Shown: positions 1 through 16,549, numbered from the stretch's first letter. The stretch: 64,000 nt of DNA from Halomonas sp. 328 (GCF_015645095.1 NZ_JADOTW010000023.1:1-64000); one strand, 5' to 3'. Numbers and translations: made by a program. Notes: generated by a model from the letters alone, not told the origin.

Positions 1-31
1 CCCCATGCGAGAGTAGGTCATCGTCAGGCAC
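1..31 (+). rRNA. rrf: 5S rRNA, 3' end only (gene cut by window start)
   Basis: The first bases match the conserved 3' part of bacterial 5S rRNA (CCCCATGCGAGAGTAGG), followed by the terminal strand that closes helix I. An intrinsic terminator begins ten bases later, as expected at the end of an rRNA operon. The exact mature 3' end is estimated. Confidence 0.8.
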
Positions 32-40
32 TTATTCAGA

Positions 41-72
41 AACCCCAGCTTCGAAAGAGGCTGGGGTTTCGT
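41..72 (+). terminator. Intrinsic terminator of the rRNA operon
   Basis: Nine-base-pair stem AACCCCAGC / GCTGGGGTT (41-49 with 60-68) followed by a T-rich tract. First of five terminators that each follow a 5S-tail sequence. Confidence 0.8.
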
Positions 73-78
73 CGTTTA

Positions 79-139
79 GGGGTCTCCCCATGGAGCGTAG
101 CGGAGCGCCGCCCGGGCCTTCGTCAGGCACTTATTCAGA
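79..139 (+). repeat. Degenerate 5S rRNA 3'-tail copy (module 2)
   Basis: GGGGTCTCCCCATG, a 5S helix IV segment, is followed by a GC-rich replacement segment and then the 5S terminal sequence TCGTCAGGCACTTATTCAG, as at 20-38. It is too short to be a 5S gene. It is nearly identical to module 3, 94 bp downstream, so one looks like a tandem duplicate of the other. Confidence 0.75.
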
Positions 140-170
140 AGCCCCAGCCTATGGATGGGGCTTCGTCGTT
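138..170 (+). terminator. Intrinsic terminator after 5S-tail module 2
   Basis: Nine-base-pair stem GAAGCCCCA / TGGGGCTTC (138-146 with 156-164) and a T-rich downstream tract. The stem sequence differs from the other terminators in this array. Confidence 0.65.
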
Positions 171-172
171 TA

Positions 173-229
173 GGGGTCTCCCCATGGAGCGTAGCGGAAC
201 GCCGCCCGGGCCCTCGTCAGGCACTTATT
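173..229 (+). repeat. Degenerate 5S rRNA 3'-tail copy (module 3)
   Basis: Repeats module 2 with only two or three base changes over about 60 bp: GGGGTCTCCCCATG, a GC-rich segment, then TCGTCAGGCACTTATT. The last bases (GAGAG in place of CAGAA) diverge where its own terminator starts. Confidence 0.75.
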
Positions 230-234
230 GAGAG

Positions 235-268
235 AAAACCCCGGACACCCAGTGTTCGGGGTTTTTTC
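235..268 (+). terminator. Intrinsic terminator after 5S-tail module 3
   Basis: Stem AAAACCCCG-ACAC / GTGT-CGGGGTTTT with a central mismatch and six Ts. It is one of the strongest terminators in the array. Confidence 0.8.
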
Positions 269-455
269 ATGGGCATGGGGAGACCCGCTCTTTACCTCGT
301 GGGGCCGCTTCGCGGTCCAGCCCCTCGCCGGCTCGGGGCGTTCGACCGCCCTCGTGGCGTTGCCACGAAGGGCCGGGCGGTCTCACCCCCATGCGAGAGT
401 CCCGGAGCCCGGCGCCCGGAGCGCCGGCCGGATCATCGTCAGGCACTTATTCAGA
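268..455 (+). repeat. 5S-tail module 4 with flanking inverted repeat and GC-rich insert
   Basis: CGGTCTCACCCCCATGCGAGAGT (378-400) is close to true 5S sequence, then about 30 bp of GC-rich sequence interrupts it before ATCATCGTCAGGCACTTATTCAG. Around 271-285, CATGGGGAGACC is the reverse complement of the same 5S segment, so 271-396 can pair end to end. A nested hairpin with GTGGC/GCCAC at its tip lies at about 343-382. The insert (402-448) is repeated exactly at 622-668. Confidence 0.65.
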
Positions 456-456
456 A

Positions 457-490
457 AAGCCCCGATCATCATGAGATGGTCGGGGTTTTT
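457..490 (+). terminator. Intrinsic terminator after 5S-tail module 4
   Basis: Stem built on CCCCGATCATC / GATGGTCGGGG followed by five or six Ts. Confidence 0.75.
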
Positions 491-514
491 CGTATTTGGC
501 TGTGAGGCAGGCCA

Positions 515-674
515 GGGGTCTCCCCATGGATCCCGCCTGTCGGGAACAGGCGGAAACCGCGTCAGCGGGCCCGAAGGGCGAGTCTCAGGAGGAGACGAGT
601 CGAGTCCCGGAGCGCCGGCCACCGGAGCCCGGCGCCCGGAGCGCCGGCCGGATCATCGTCAGGCACTTCTTCAG
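515..674 (+). repeat. 5S-tail module 5 with GC-rich insert
   Basis: Opens with GGGGTCTCCCCATGG, runs through about 100 bp of GC-rich filler with short hairpins (for example CCCGCCTGT...ACAGGCGG), and ends with a 47-bp block (622-668) identical to 402-448 that carries TCGTCAGGCACTT. No convincing coding region is present. Confidence 0.6.
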
Positions 675-675
675 C

Positions 676-703
676 AACCCCAGCCTTTGGCTGGGGTTTT
701 TTT
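676..703 (+). terminator. Intrinsic terminator after 5S-tail module 5
   Basis: Perfect ten-base-pair stem AACCCCAGCC / GGCTGGGGTT with a three-base loop and seven Ts. Last of the five terminators before birA. Confidence 0.85.
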
Positions 704-798
704 GTATTCAGTGCCTCGGTCTCGAGGTATGGGGTGGGGTGATAAGCGGAATGGGGCGGGGAGTGCGACTACAAGGGCTGCCACTTTGGTCGGCATGA

Positions 799-828
799 TT
801 CACGGGGTCGGGCGCCTTCCGCTAGAAT
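799..828 (+). promoter_or_regulatory. Possible promoter of birA-coaX
   Basis: TTCACG (799-804), 18 bp, TAGAAT (823-828), lying 26 bp before the birA start. The -35 is weak, so the call rests on the -10 and position. Confidence 0.35.
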
Positions 829-854
829 GAGCCTTTTGCCGCAGGGGCCTTAAG

Positions 855-1835
855 ATGACCATTGGTGACCTGATTCGCCTGATGAGCGATGGGGACTTCC
901 ATTCCGGCGAGCAGCTGGGGGAGCGCCTTGGGGTGTCGCGGACCGCGGTCTGGAAGCAGTTGAAGAAGCTGGAGGCCCTGGGGATCCCCCTGGAGGCGGT
1001 CAAGGGGCTCGGCTACCGGCTAGGAGAGCCGGTGGAGCTCCTCGATGGTGGCGAGATCGTCTCGCGGCTCGGCGCCGGGAGTCGTCCCGCCCTGCGGCGT
1101 CTCTTCATCGAGGAGTCCCTGGCGTCGACCAATGCCTTCCTACGCGATCGCTTTACCCAGGGTGCCGGCCATGGAGAGGTCTGCCTGGCAGAGAGCCAGG
1201 GGGCCGGTCGTGGGCGGCGAGGGCGAAGCTGGGTCAGCCCCTGGGGACGAGGCCTGCTGCTCTCCCTGGGGTGGCGCTTCGAGAATGGTGTGGCGGCCCT
1301 CGAAGGGCTGAGCCTGGCCGTGGGGGTGGTGCTCGCCGAGGTGCTGGAGCAGGAGGGGGCGAGGGTCGCCCTGAAGTGGCCCAATGATGTGCTGCTCGAT
1401 GGCGAGCAGGGGTGGCAGAAGCTGGCCGGTATCCTGCTGGAGGTGCAGGGGGACCTGGAGGGGCCCTGTGAGGTGGTGATCGGCATCGGCCTCAATGTCT
1501 TCCTGCCCGAGGCGCTGCGTGACGTCATCGACCAGCCGGCGGCGGCGGTGGCCGACCAGGTGCCGGGGGTCTCCCGCAATGCGCTGGCCGCCGGGCTGAT
1601 CGGAGGGCTGCTGGAGCTGATGCAGCGCTTCGAAGGCGAGGGCTTCGGTGCCTGGCAGGCTGCCTGGAACGCGCGTCACGCCCACGCCGAGCAAGAGGTG
1701 GAGGTGATCCAGGGCAGTAGCAGCTATCGAGGGGTCGCCCTGGGGGTCGATGGCGCCGGCCACCTGGAAGTCCGCTGTGGGGATGAGCTGCGCCGGCTGG
1801 CAGGCGGTGAAATCAGCGTGCGTGGCCGCCGATGA
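855..1835 (+). CDS. birA: Biotin operon repressor / biotin-[acetyl-CoA-carboxylase] ligase BirA
   Basis: Activates biotin as biotinoyl-AMP and transfers it to the carrier subunit of acetyl-CoA carboxylase; the N-terminal helix-turn-helix lets the enzyme repress biotin genes. An N-terminal winged HTH is visible at about residues 1-60 (SGEQLGERLGVSRTAVWKQ). The ligase core has GRGRRGRSWVSP, the biotin-binding loop, and KWPNDVLL. The length of 326 residues fits the bifunctional class. Its TGA overlaps the coaX start as ATGA, so the pair is probably co-translated. No biotin operator was identified nearby. Confidence 0.93.
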   Translation: MTIGDLIRLMSDGDFHSGEQLGERLGVSRTAVWKQLKKLEALGIPLEAVKGLGYRLGEPVELLDGGEIVSRLGAGSRPALRRLFIEESLASTNAFLRDRFTQGAGHGEVCLAESQGAGRGRRGRSWVSPWGRGLLLSLGWRFENGVAALEGLSLAVGVVLAEVLEQEGARVALKWPNDVLLDGEQGWQKLAGILLEVQGDLEGPCEVVIGIGLNVFLPEALRDVIDQPAAAVADQVPGVSRNALAAGLIGGLLELMQRFEGEGFGAWQAAWNARHAHAEQEVEVIQGSSSYRGVALGVDGAGHLEVRCGDELRRLAGGEISVRGRR

Positions 1836-2671
1836 TTCTCGACCTCGATATCGGTAATACCCTATCCAAGTGGCGGCTCAAGGATGCCCTGAGCAGCGAG
1901 ATTCGCTCCCGCGGAGCGCTCTGGACGCGAGAGGAGTGGCGTCCCGGGTCCGATATCCCCGATCTGGACGTGGTGCAGGCGGTGCGCATCTCCAGCGTGG
2001 CCCGCAAGGCCGTCCTGGAGGAGACGGTGGCGTTGCTGCGGCGTCGGGTGGTGTCGGTGCATGTGGCGCGCTCCACCGCCGAGGCCTTGGGGGTAACCAA
2101 TGGCTATGAGGAGCCGGGGCGCCTGGGGGTGGATCGCTGGCTGGGCACCCTGGCGGGCTATCAGCTGGCCGGAGGGTGCTGTGCGGTGGATTGCGGTAGC
2201 GCCATCACCGTGGACTTCGTGTTGCCGGGTGGGCGCCATCTCGGTGGCTATATTCTCCCCGGACTGCGCCTGATGAAGGAGAGCCTCAAGCTGGGAACGC
2301 GGAACGTGGCCATCGATCCGGACAGCGAGGCGGATGAGCTGCTGGCCCCGGGCAAGAATACCGTGGAAGCGGTCAACCACGGGATCTACATGGCCGCGGT
2401 GAGCGCCGTCAATCGTATCTATGCCGAGGTGTGTGACCGGGAGGGAGTGGCGCTGCCGCTACTGCTGACCGGCGGTGATGCTCGGGTGGTCTCCCGGGGG
2501 CTGCGGGTGCCCCATGCGGTCTGGCCCGATATGGTCTACGGTGGCCTGGAGGCCTGTTTTCCGTTGACCGCGGCGGAGCGAGCGGGGCGCCTGTCCGGGG
2601 CGCCCAGGGTGCCGGCGCCGGCGGCATTGGAAAAAATTCGTGCAGGGCTTGCATTCTCTACCCTGCTTTGA
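1832..2671 (+). CDS. coaX: Type III pantothenate kinase
   Basis: Phosphorylates pantothenate in the first step of coenzyme A synthesis; the CoaX family uses an ASKHA fold rather than the CoaA P-loop fold. Diagnostic elements are the N-terminal phosphate loop LDIGNTLSKW, GVDRWLGTLAGY, CGSAITVDFV, the glycine-rich GGYILPGLRLM, and the C-terminal TGGDA. The length of 279 residues is slightly above the usual 250-260. It overlaps birA by 4 bp. birA-coaX just ahead of the tRNA-secE-nusG block is the arrangement known from pseudomonads. Confidence 0.92.
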   Translation: MILDLDIGNTLSKWRLKDALSSEIRSRGALWTREEWRPGSDIPDLDVVQAVRISSVARKAVLEETVALLRRRVVSVHVARSTAEALGVTNGYEEPGRLGVDRWLGTLAGYQLAGGCCAVDCGSAITVDFVLPGGRHLGGYILPGLRLMKESLKLGTRNVAIDPDSEADELLAPGKNTVEAVNHGIYMAAVSAVNRIYAEVCDREGVALPLLLTGGDARVVSRGLRVPHAVWPDMVYGGLEACFPLTAAERAGRLSGAPRVPAPAALEKIRAGLAFSTLL

Positions 2672-2751
2672 CACAATGCGCCGCGTTCCAGGGCAACACA
2701 TCCCCCTCGCCGAGTGCTGATGGATGATGCCAAGCCACTGAAAGATAAGGC

Positions 2752-2779
2752 TTGACAGCGTTGCTGAGGCGGGTAAAAT
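2752..2779 (+). promoter_or_regulatory. Promoter of the tRNA Tyr-Gly-Thr operon
   Basis: Consensus -35 TTGACA (2752-2757), 16-bp spacer, -10 TAAAAT (2774-2779), then a GC-rich discriminator before tRNA-Tyr. This is typical of a strong stable-RNA promoter. Confidence 0.8.
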
Positions 2780-2791
2780 GCTTCGCCAGCT

Positions 2792-2875
<84 letters not shown>

Positions 2876-2920
2876 GATTTGATCGCCTCGTCAAGGCGGG
2901 GCGGTAGCAAGAGTGGGTAG

Positions 2921-2994
<74 letters not shown>

Positions 2995-3006
2995 GGTAAG
3001 GTTTGC

Positions 3007-3081
3007 GCTCATGTAGCTCAGGGGTAGAGCACACCCTTGGTAAGGGTGAGGTCGACGGTTCAAATCCGTCCATGAGCTCCA
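3007..3081 (+). tRNA. tRNA-Thr (GGT), CCA encoded
   Basis: A 75-nt cloverleaf: acceptor GCTCATG/CATGAGC, anticodon GGT at 3039-3041, T-arm with GGTTCAAATCC and encoded CCA. A terminator begins six bases downstream, so the tRNA transcript ends here. Confidence 0.97.
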
Positions 3082-3086
3082 CTTTG

Positions 3087-3120
3087 AAAAGGCGAGTCGA
3101 ATGGCTCGCCTTTTCTCTTT
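3087..3120 (+). terminator. Terminator of the Tyr-Gly-Thr tRNA operon
   Basis: Perfect ten-base-pair stem AAAAGGCGAG / CTCGCCTTTT (3087-3096 with 3105-3114) followed by a T-rich tract. Confidence 0.85.
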
Positions 3121-3154
3121 GTGTCGGGGTCTTCTCGGCATCGTGAGGATGGGG

Positions 3155-3183
3155 TTGCCAGGCGGTGGTTTTTCCGCTACCAT
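3155..3183 (+). promoter_or_regulatory. Probable promoter of tRNA-Trp-secE-nusG
   Basis: TTGCCA (3155-3160), 17 bp, TACCAT (3178-3183), about 60 bp before tRNA-Trp and after the upstream terminator. It is the only good match in this gap. Confidence 0.5.
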
Positions 3184-3242
3184 GGCGCCCGCTGTGTCCT
3201 GAGCGTCCCGCAAAGGGTGGCGAAGGCGCAGGGTGTTGATAC

Positions 3243-3318
<76 letters not shown>

Positions 3319-3391
3319 GTCTTCCCCAGGCTGGCTTACCTCTAGACAGATTTCACGTTACGATCGCTGCACCCTGAGGAGTCACGTTTTT

Positions 3392-3760
3392 ATGAAACAT
3401 AACGCCGAGGTGCAGGAGTCGCGCCACGACGGGCTCAAGTGGGCGGCTGTCGTCGCGCTGTTGGTCGTTGCCGTCGTTGGTAATTCCTACTTTGCCGATC
3501 AGGCCCTGCTTTATCGCGTCCTTGGCGTGGTGGTGCTGGGTGCTGCCGCTGCGGCAATCGCCCTGCTGACCACCAAGGGTCGCGAGCTCGCCGAGCTGGC
3601 CAAGAACGCGAAGAAAGAGATTCAGCGCGTCGTCTGGCCGACCCGTCCCGAAACCGTACAGACCACCGCCATCGTGCTGGTGGCCGTGCTGGTGGTGGGT
3701 CTGATGCTGTGGCTGATCGATACCCTTCTTGGCTGGGCAATGTCCGGCGTTATCGGTTAG
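3392..3760 (+). CDS. secE: Preprotein translocase subunit SecE
   Basis: Inner-membrane subunit of the SecYEG channel that clamps SecY. The 122-residue protein has three hydrophobic segments (about 16-35, 42-60 and 93-118) like other gammaproteobacterial SecE. The conserved cytoplasmic amphipathic region ([15 protein letters not shown]) precedes the last transmembrane helix, which is the essential part of the family. The ATG at 3392 follows a CTGAGGAG ribosome site; upstream in-frame codons would run through tRNA-Trp and were rejected. nusG starts eight bases later. Confidence 0.95.
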   Translation: MKHNAEVQESRHDGLKWAAVVALLVVAVVGNSYFADQALLYRVLGVVVLGAAAAAIALLTTKGRELAELAKNAKKEIQRVVWPTRPETVQTTAIVLVAVLVVGLMLWLIDTLLGWAMSGVIG

Positions 3761-3768
3761 GAGTTTCC

Positions 3769-4302
3769 ATGTCCAAGCGTTGGTATGTCGTTCACGCCTA
3801 TTCCGGCTTCGAGAAGCATGTCATGCGCTCCCTCAAGGAGCGCGTGAAGCTGTATGGCATGGAGGAGGGGTTCGGCGAGATCCTCGTGCCTACCGAAGAA
3901 GTCGTCGAGATGCGTGACGGCAAGCGCCGCAAGAGCGAGCGCAAGTTCTATCCCGGCTATGTGCTGGTCGAGATGGAAATGAATGACGCGACATGGCACC
4001 TGGTCAACGAGACACCGCGGGTCATGGGCTTTATCGGCGGCACCAAAGAGAAGCCGGCGCCGATCACCCAGCGAGAAGCGGATGCCATCCTGCGCCGCGT
4101 CCAGGACGGCACCGACAAGCCGCGCCCCAAGACCATGTTCGAGCCGGGGCAATCCGTGCGCGTCATCGATGGCCCCTTCGCCGACTTCAATGGCGTGGTC
4201 GAAGAGGTCAACTACGACAAGAGTCGCCTCCAGGTCAGCGTGCTGATCTTCGGGCGCGCCACGCCTGTCGAGCTCGAGTTTTCCCAGGTCGAGAAAGAGT
4301 AA
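3769..4302 (+). CDS. nusG: Transcription termination/antitermination factor NusG
   Basis: Binds the RNA polymerase clamp and links it to Rho or ribosomal S10. The 177-residue protein has the NGN domain ([16 protein letters not shown] at the N-terminus, [11 protein letters not shown]) and a C-terminal KOW domain ([22 protein letters not shown]). The ATG at 3769 is chosen because it sits behind TAGGAG and gives the standard [10 protein letters not shown] start; an earlier in-frame ATG lies inside secE. Confidence 0.97.
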   Translation: MSKRWYVVHAYSGFEKHVMRSLKERVKLYGMEEGFGEILVPTEEVVEMRDGKRRKSERKFYPGYVLVEMEMNDATWHLVNETPRVMGFIGGTKEKPAPITQREADAILRRVQDGTDKPRPKTMFEPGQSVRVIDGPFADFNGVVEEVNYDKSRLQVSVLIFGRATPVELEFSQVEKE

Positions 4303-4335
4303 CGCTCGGCCTGAAGTCGTATTGAGTCGCATCGC

Positions 4336-4355
4336 GAGCCGCTTGGCGGCTCTTT
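4336..4355 (+). other. Hairpin between nusG and rplK
   Basis: Perfect seven-base-pair stem GAGCCGC / GCGGCTC with a three-base loop and TTT. It may be a weak terminator. The remainder of the 97-bp gap is the rplK leader, where ribosomal protein L1 binds in E. coli; I could not identify an L1 site with confidence. Confidence 0.45.
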
Positions 4356-4399
4356 AACCGGGGAGCCGCAAGGCGCTACTACCCAACTGGAGTCTACAC

Positions 4400-4831
4400 A
4401 TGGCCAAGAAAGTACAGGCTTACATCAAGCTGCAGGTCGCAGCTGGTAAGGCCAACCCGAGTCCCCCCGTCGGCCCGGCCCTGGGTCAGCACGGCGTGAA
4501 CATCATGGAGTTCTGTAAGGCGTTCAACGCCGCGACCCAGGAGATCGAGCCGGGTCTGCCCACTCCCGTGGTGATCACCGTTTACTCCGACCGCAGCTTC
4601 ACCTTCGTCACCAAGACCCCGCCCGCCGCGGTCCTGCTGAAGAAGGCCGCTGGCATCAAGTCCGGCTCTGGCGAGCCGAACAAGAAGAAGGTCGGCACCG
4701 TGACCCGCGAGCAGCTGGAAGAGATCGCCAAGACCAAGGAGCCGGATCTGACGGCTGCCGATCTCGACGCCGCTGTGCGTACCATTGCCGGTAGCGCCCG
4801 TAGCATGGGCCTGAACGTGGAGGGTCTCTGA
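4400..4831 (+). CDS. rplK: 50S ribosomal protein L11
   Basis: Binds the GTPase-associated region of 23S rRNA with L10; involved in factor binding and RelA activation. The 143-residue protein shows the proline-rich N-terminal segment ([25 protein letters not shown]) that hinges in the thiostrepton site, and the C-terminal RNA-binding domain ending [16 protein letters not shown]. rplA follows after 2 bp, so the pair should be translated together. Confidence 0.97.
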   Translation: MAKKVQAYIKLQVAAGKANPSPPVGPALGQHGVNIMEFCKAFNAATQEIEPGLPTPVVITVYSDRSFTFVTKTPPAAVLLKKAAGIKSGSGEPNKKKVGTVTREQLEEIAKTKEPDLTAADLDAAVRTIAGSARSMGLNVEGL

Positions 4832-4833
4832 TC

Positions 4834-5526
4834 ATGGCTAAACTGTCCAAGCGCGCCCAGCTGATCAACGAGAAGGTCGACTCCACCAAGGTCTACTCTC
4901 TGGAAGAGGCCGTGGCCCTGCTCGCCGAGCTGTCCACCGTCAAGTTCAAGGAGTCCCTGGACGTCGCCATCAACCTGGGCGTCGATCCGCGGAAATCCGA
5001 CCAGGTCGTGCGTGGCGCCACCGTCATGCCCAATGGTACCGGCAAGGACGTGCGCGTTGCCGTCTTTACCCAGGGTGCCAACGCCGATGCCGCCAAGGAA
5101 GCCGGTGCCGATATCGTCGGCATGGACGAGCTGGCCGAGCAGGTCAAGAAGGGCCAGCTCGACTTCGACGTGGTCATCGCCTCGCCGGACGCCATGCGCG
5201 TCGTCGGTCAGCTGGGCCAGATCCTCGGTCCGCGCGGCCTGATGCCGAACCCCAAGGTCGGTACCGTGACCCCGGACGTGGCCACCGCCGTCAAGAACGC
5301 CAAGGCCGGTCAGGTGCGTTTCCGTACCGACAAGAACGGTATCATCCACACCACCCTGGGCAAGGTCGACTTCGACGCGACCGCCATCAAGGGCAACCTG
5401 GAAGCGCTGGTCGCTGACCTGAAGAAGCTCAAGCCGAGCACTTCCAAGGGTGTGTATTTCAAGAAGATGACCCTGTCCACCACCATGGGCCCGGGCATCA
5501 CCGTCGATCACTCCGCGCTGGTGTGA
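4834..5526 (+). CDS. rplA: 50S ribosomal protein L1
   Basis: L1 stalk protein that moves deacylated tRNA out of the E site; in E. coli it also represses the rplKA mRNA. The 230-residue protein has the family core [21 protein letters not shown], the hinge [17 protein letters not shown] and a C-terminal [16 protein letters not shown]. It ends before the long L10 leader. Confidence 0.97.
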   Translation: MAKLSKRAQLINEKVDSTKVYSLEEAVALLAELSTVKFKESLDVAINLGVDPRKSDQVVRGATVMPNGTGKDVRVAVFTQGANADAAKEAGADIVGMDELAEQVKKGQLDFDVVIASPDAMRVVGQLGQILGPRGLMPNPKVGTVTPDVATAVKNAKAGQVRFRTDKNGIIHTTLGKVDFDATAIKGNLEALVADLKKLKPSTSKGVYFKKMTLSTTMGPGITVDHSALV

Positions 5527-5549
5527 TCGCCGACAGGCAAGAACTTTGC

Positions 5550-5770
5550 GGTCCCCGTGCGCGGATTCAAGACGCCGGGCGGGGCACCGTCAAAGACCGC
5601 AGGCGCCGTCCACTCCGGTGGGCGGCTTAATCTTCCCCCAGGGATGCCTGCGCAGATGGTGTGGCCGCCAGTCCGCTGGTGTGCACCATCGCCCAAGACC
5701 CCCTCGCCAGCAGGCGTGGGGGAGATGGTAACCCCCGGGACGCGATGCTCGCATCGCAGAGTCCCGGCAC
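5550..5770 (+). ncRNA. L10 leader (rplJL-rpoBC regulatory RNA)
   Basis: The 259-bp rplA-rplJ gap holds conserved elements of the gammaproteobacterial L10 leader: CAAAGACCGCAGG (5591-5603), a stem ending in CTTAATC, and CCTGCGCAGATGGTG. These form the L10(L12)4 binding region in E. coli that controls rplJL translation. Several GC-rich stems follow, including CCCCCGGGACGCGATGCTCGCATCGC. The boundaries are approximate. Confidence 0.75.
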
Positions 5771-5785
5771 GAAGGAGTGAACACA

Positions 5786-6289
5786 GTGGCACTAGCTCTC
5801 GAAGGCAAGAAGGCAATTGTTGCCGAGGTCAGTGAAGCCGCCAAGGATGCTCTCTCCGTCGTCGTTGCCGATTCTCGTGGCGTTGCGGTCAGCAAGATGA
5901 CCGACCTGCGCAAGCAGGCCCGCGAGAATGGCGTGCAGATCCGTGTTGTGCGCAACACCCTGGCACGTCGCGCCCTGAACGGCACTCCCTGGGAGTGCCT
6001 GAACGACAGCTTCGTGGGTCCGACCCTGCTGGCTTTCTCCACCGAGCACCCGGGCGCCGCCGCCCGTCTGTTCAAGGAGTTCGCCAAAGAGGAGAAGAAC
6101 TTCGAAGTCAAGGCGCTGGCCTACGAAGGCGAGCTGATCCCGGCTGGCGACATCGACCGTCTGGCGACCCTGCCGACGTACGATGAAGCGATCGCCAAGC
6201 TGATGTCGGTGATGAAGGAAGCTTCCGCTGGCAAGCTGGTCCGTACCCTGGCTGCACTGCGCGACCAGAAGCAGGAAGCGGCCGCCTAA
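5786..6289 (+). CDS. rplJ: 50S ribosomal protein L10
   Basis: Base of the ribosomal stalk, anchoring L7/L12 dimers to 23S rRNA. The 167-residue protein has [20 protein letters not shown] at the start, [20 protein letters not shown] in the middle, and the C-terminal L12-binding helix ending in the [17 protein letters not shown] region. A GTG at 5786, eight bases after GAAGGAG, gives the family N-terminus; an in-frame GTG at 5777 lies inside that ribosome site and is unlikely. Probably autogenously controlled through the upstream leader. Confidence 0.95.
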   Translation: MALALEGKKAIVAEVSEAAKDALSVVVADSRGVAVSKMTDLRKQARENGVQIRVVRNTLARRALNGTPWECLNDSFVGPTLLAFSTEHPGAAARLFKEFAKEEKNFEVKALAYEGELIPAGDIDRLATLPTYDEAIAKLMSVMKEASAGKLVRTLAALRDQKQEAAA

Positions 6290-6382
6290 GGCGACCCTTC
6301 CGGCCGATACGCGACTGATACTGAACCCTCGAGTCCTCGGACCTTTTGGTACGGGATTCCCGCAAAGTCTAGGAATTTGACA

Positions 6383-6754
6383 ATGGCACTGACCAAAGAA
6401 GACATCATCAACGCCGTCGCCGACATGTCCGTGATGGAAGTCGTCGAGCTGATCGAAGCGATGGAAGAGAAGTTCGGCGTGTCCGCCGCTGCCGCCGTCG
6501 TGGCCGGCCCGGCCGGTGGCGAAGCCGCCGCCGCCGAAGAGCAGACCGAGTTCGACCTGGTGCTGACCAGCGCCGGCGAGAAGAAGGTCAACGTGATCAA
6601 GGTCGTTCGCGAGATCACTGGCCTGGGCCTGAAGGAAGCCAAGGGTGCCGTCGACGGCGCGCCGGCGACCATCAAGGAAGCCATGTCCAAGGACGACGCC
6701 GAAGCGGCCAAGGCGAAGCTGGAAGAAGCCGGCGCCTCCGTGGAACTCAAGTAA
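6383..6754 (+). CDS. rplL: 50S ribosomal protein L7/L12
   Basis: Multi-copy stalk protein that recruits translation GTPases. The 123-residue acidic protein has the N-terminal dimerisation helix ([20 protein letters not shown]), an Ala/Gly-rich hinge (about 37-52), and the C-terminal factor-binding domain with [22 protein letters not shown]. It starts at the ATG at 6383 behind CTAGGAA. A leaky terminator follows before rpoB. Confidence 0.97.
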   Translation: MALTKEDIINAVADMSVMEVVELIEAMEEKFGVSAAAAVVAGPAGGEAAAAEEQTEFDLVLTSAGEKKVNVIKVVREITGLGLKEAKGAVDGAPATIKEAMSKDDAEAAKAKLEEAGASVELK

Positions 6755-6796
6755 CCTCTTGATTTCCATGGCTTCGCGCGCTGCGTAAGCTTCCAC

Positions 6797-6830
6797 GGCT
6801 GGTGGCGGGTCACCCGCTGCCGGCCTTTTT
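6797..6830 (+). terminator. Attenuator between rplL and rpoB
   Basis: Thirteen-base-pair GC-rich stem (6797-6809 with 6813-6825, three G-U pairs), three-base loop and five Ts. Position matches the partial terminator that lowers rpoBC relative to rplJL in E. coli. The following 160 bp to rpoB hold further stems but no gene. Confidence 0.75.
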
Positions 6831-6991
6831 CTGTTGTCACTAGCCGGCCGCCGCTCTGCCGCCGCCGCTAGCCGAATTCCGACGGCGAGCCCTCATCCGG
6901 GGGGCTTGCCGTCAGCGCCTGACGGAGCCGCTACCGTCGGGTGGCGCCGATTCGCATCGGTCACCCATGGTGAACAAGCTGGGGAATACAG

Positions 6992-11071
<4,080 letters not shown>

Positions 11072-11162
11072 GCGGCCTCGCCGCTGGTCAAGCGCTTCAC
11101 AGAATGACGGTCCGCGGGGGCTTCGGCCCCCGCCCATGACAACTCCGCAACGGAGCCGACCC

Positions 11163-15383
<4,221 letters not shown>

Positions 15384-15391
15384 GGTCACGG

Positions 15392-15419
15392 GGCCGCCAC
15401 CCTTCCCGGGGTGGCGGCC
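15392..15419 (+). terminator. Hairpin after rpoC, probable terminator
   Basis: Perfect eleven-base-pair stem GGCCGCCACCC / GGGTGGCGGCC eight bases after the rpoC stop. It lacks a long T tract (TTGACT follows), so termination may be incomplete; the next promoter starts right at its edge. Confidence 0.55.
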
Positions 15420-15449
15420 TTGACTGGCCTCGCCGGGAAGCAGTAGAAT
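15420..15449 (+). promoter_or_regulatory. Promoter of the str operon (rpsL)
   Basis: TTGACT (15420-15425), 18 bp, TAGAAT (15444-15449), about 80 bp before rpsL. The -35 abuts the rpoC hairpin. Confidence 0.6.
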
Positions 15450-15501
15450 TCGCAGCCTTTAATAGTGGGGTGGGTGCGCCCGTGCCACTATTGAAAGGTA
15501 A

Positions 15502-15903
<402 letters not shown>

Positions 15904-16015
15904 GGCCGGTCGACGTTTTCACCCGAATTGCATTGGTCTGATAAGAGTAAGGTCGAGCGTCACCGTCGGTGCCAGTCTCGGGTTTACCTGAAGGACCCCT
16001 TAACGAGGGCTTATC

Positions 16016-16486
16016 ATGCCTAGAAGAAGAGTTGCCGCTAAGCGCGAAATCCTGCCGGATCCGAAGTTCGGAAGCGAGCGCCTGGCGAAGTTCATGAACC
16101 ACCTGATGGTCAGCGGCAAGAAGTCCACAGCTGAGCGCATCGTCTACGGTGCGTTGGACACGGTTGCCGAGCGTAGTAAAGAAGAGCCGCTGGAGATCTT
16201 CGACAAGGCGCTGGAAACCATCCAGCCGATGGTCGAGGTCAAGTCGCGCCGCGTCGGTGGTGCGACCTATCAGGTGCCGGTGGAGGTGCGTCCTTCCCGT
16301 CGTCAGGCCCTGGCCATGCGTTGGCTGGTGGATGCGGCCCGTAACCGTGGTGAGAAGACCATGGTTCAGCGTCTGGCCGGTGAGATGCTGGATGCCGCCG
16401 AAGGTAAGGGTTCCGCGGTGAAGAAGCGTGAAGACGTTCACCGCATGGCAGAAGCCAACAAGGCCTTCTCCCACTACCGTTTCTAA
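16016..16486 (+). CDS. rpsG: 30S ribosomal protein S7
   Basis: Primary 16S rRNA binding protein of the 30S head and str-operon repressor in E. coli. The 156 residues include [20 protein letters not shown] at the start, the RNA-binding [17 protein letters not shown] loop and [15 protein letters not shown]. The N-terminal RRR and C-terminal YRF are typical. Confidence 0.97.
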   Translation: MPRRRVAAKREILPDPKFGSERLAKFMNHLMVSGKKSTAERIVYGALDTVAERSKEEPLEIFDKALETIQPMVEVKSRRVGGATYQVPVEVRPSRRQALAMRWLVDAARNRGEKTMVQRLAGEMLDAAEGKGSAVKKREDVHRMAEANKAFSHYRF

Positions 16487-16503
16487 GGCGCGCTTCCACA
16501 CAC

Positions 16504-16528
16504 GAGGCGCCCGCCCGGCGGGCGCCTC
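16504..16528 (+). other. Intercistronic hairpin between rpsG and fusA
   Basis: GAGGCGCCCGC / GCGGGCGCCTC, eleven base pairs with a short loop, inside the 63-bp gap before fusA. No T tract, so it is more likely an mRNA processing or stability element than a terminator. Confidence 0.5.
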
Positions 16529-16549
16529 CAACCAACGGGGAATTTCACC

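Noticed and set aside
402-668. CRISPR array
   Set aside because: Only two copies of the 47-bp block, unequal in setting, with no regular spacers and no cas genes.
79-674. Additional complete 5S rRNA genes
   Set aside because: Only the last 40-60 bases of 5S are repeated; helices I to III are absent.
155-830. Short open frames through the 5S-tail array
   Set aside because: They run through repeats and terminators, have no ribosome sites of note and no recognisable protein pattern.
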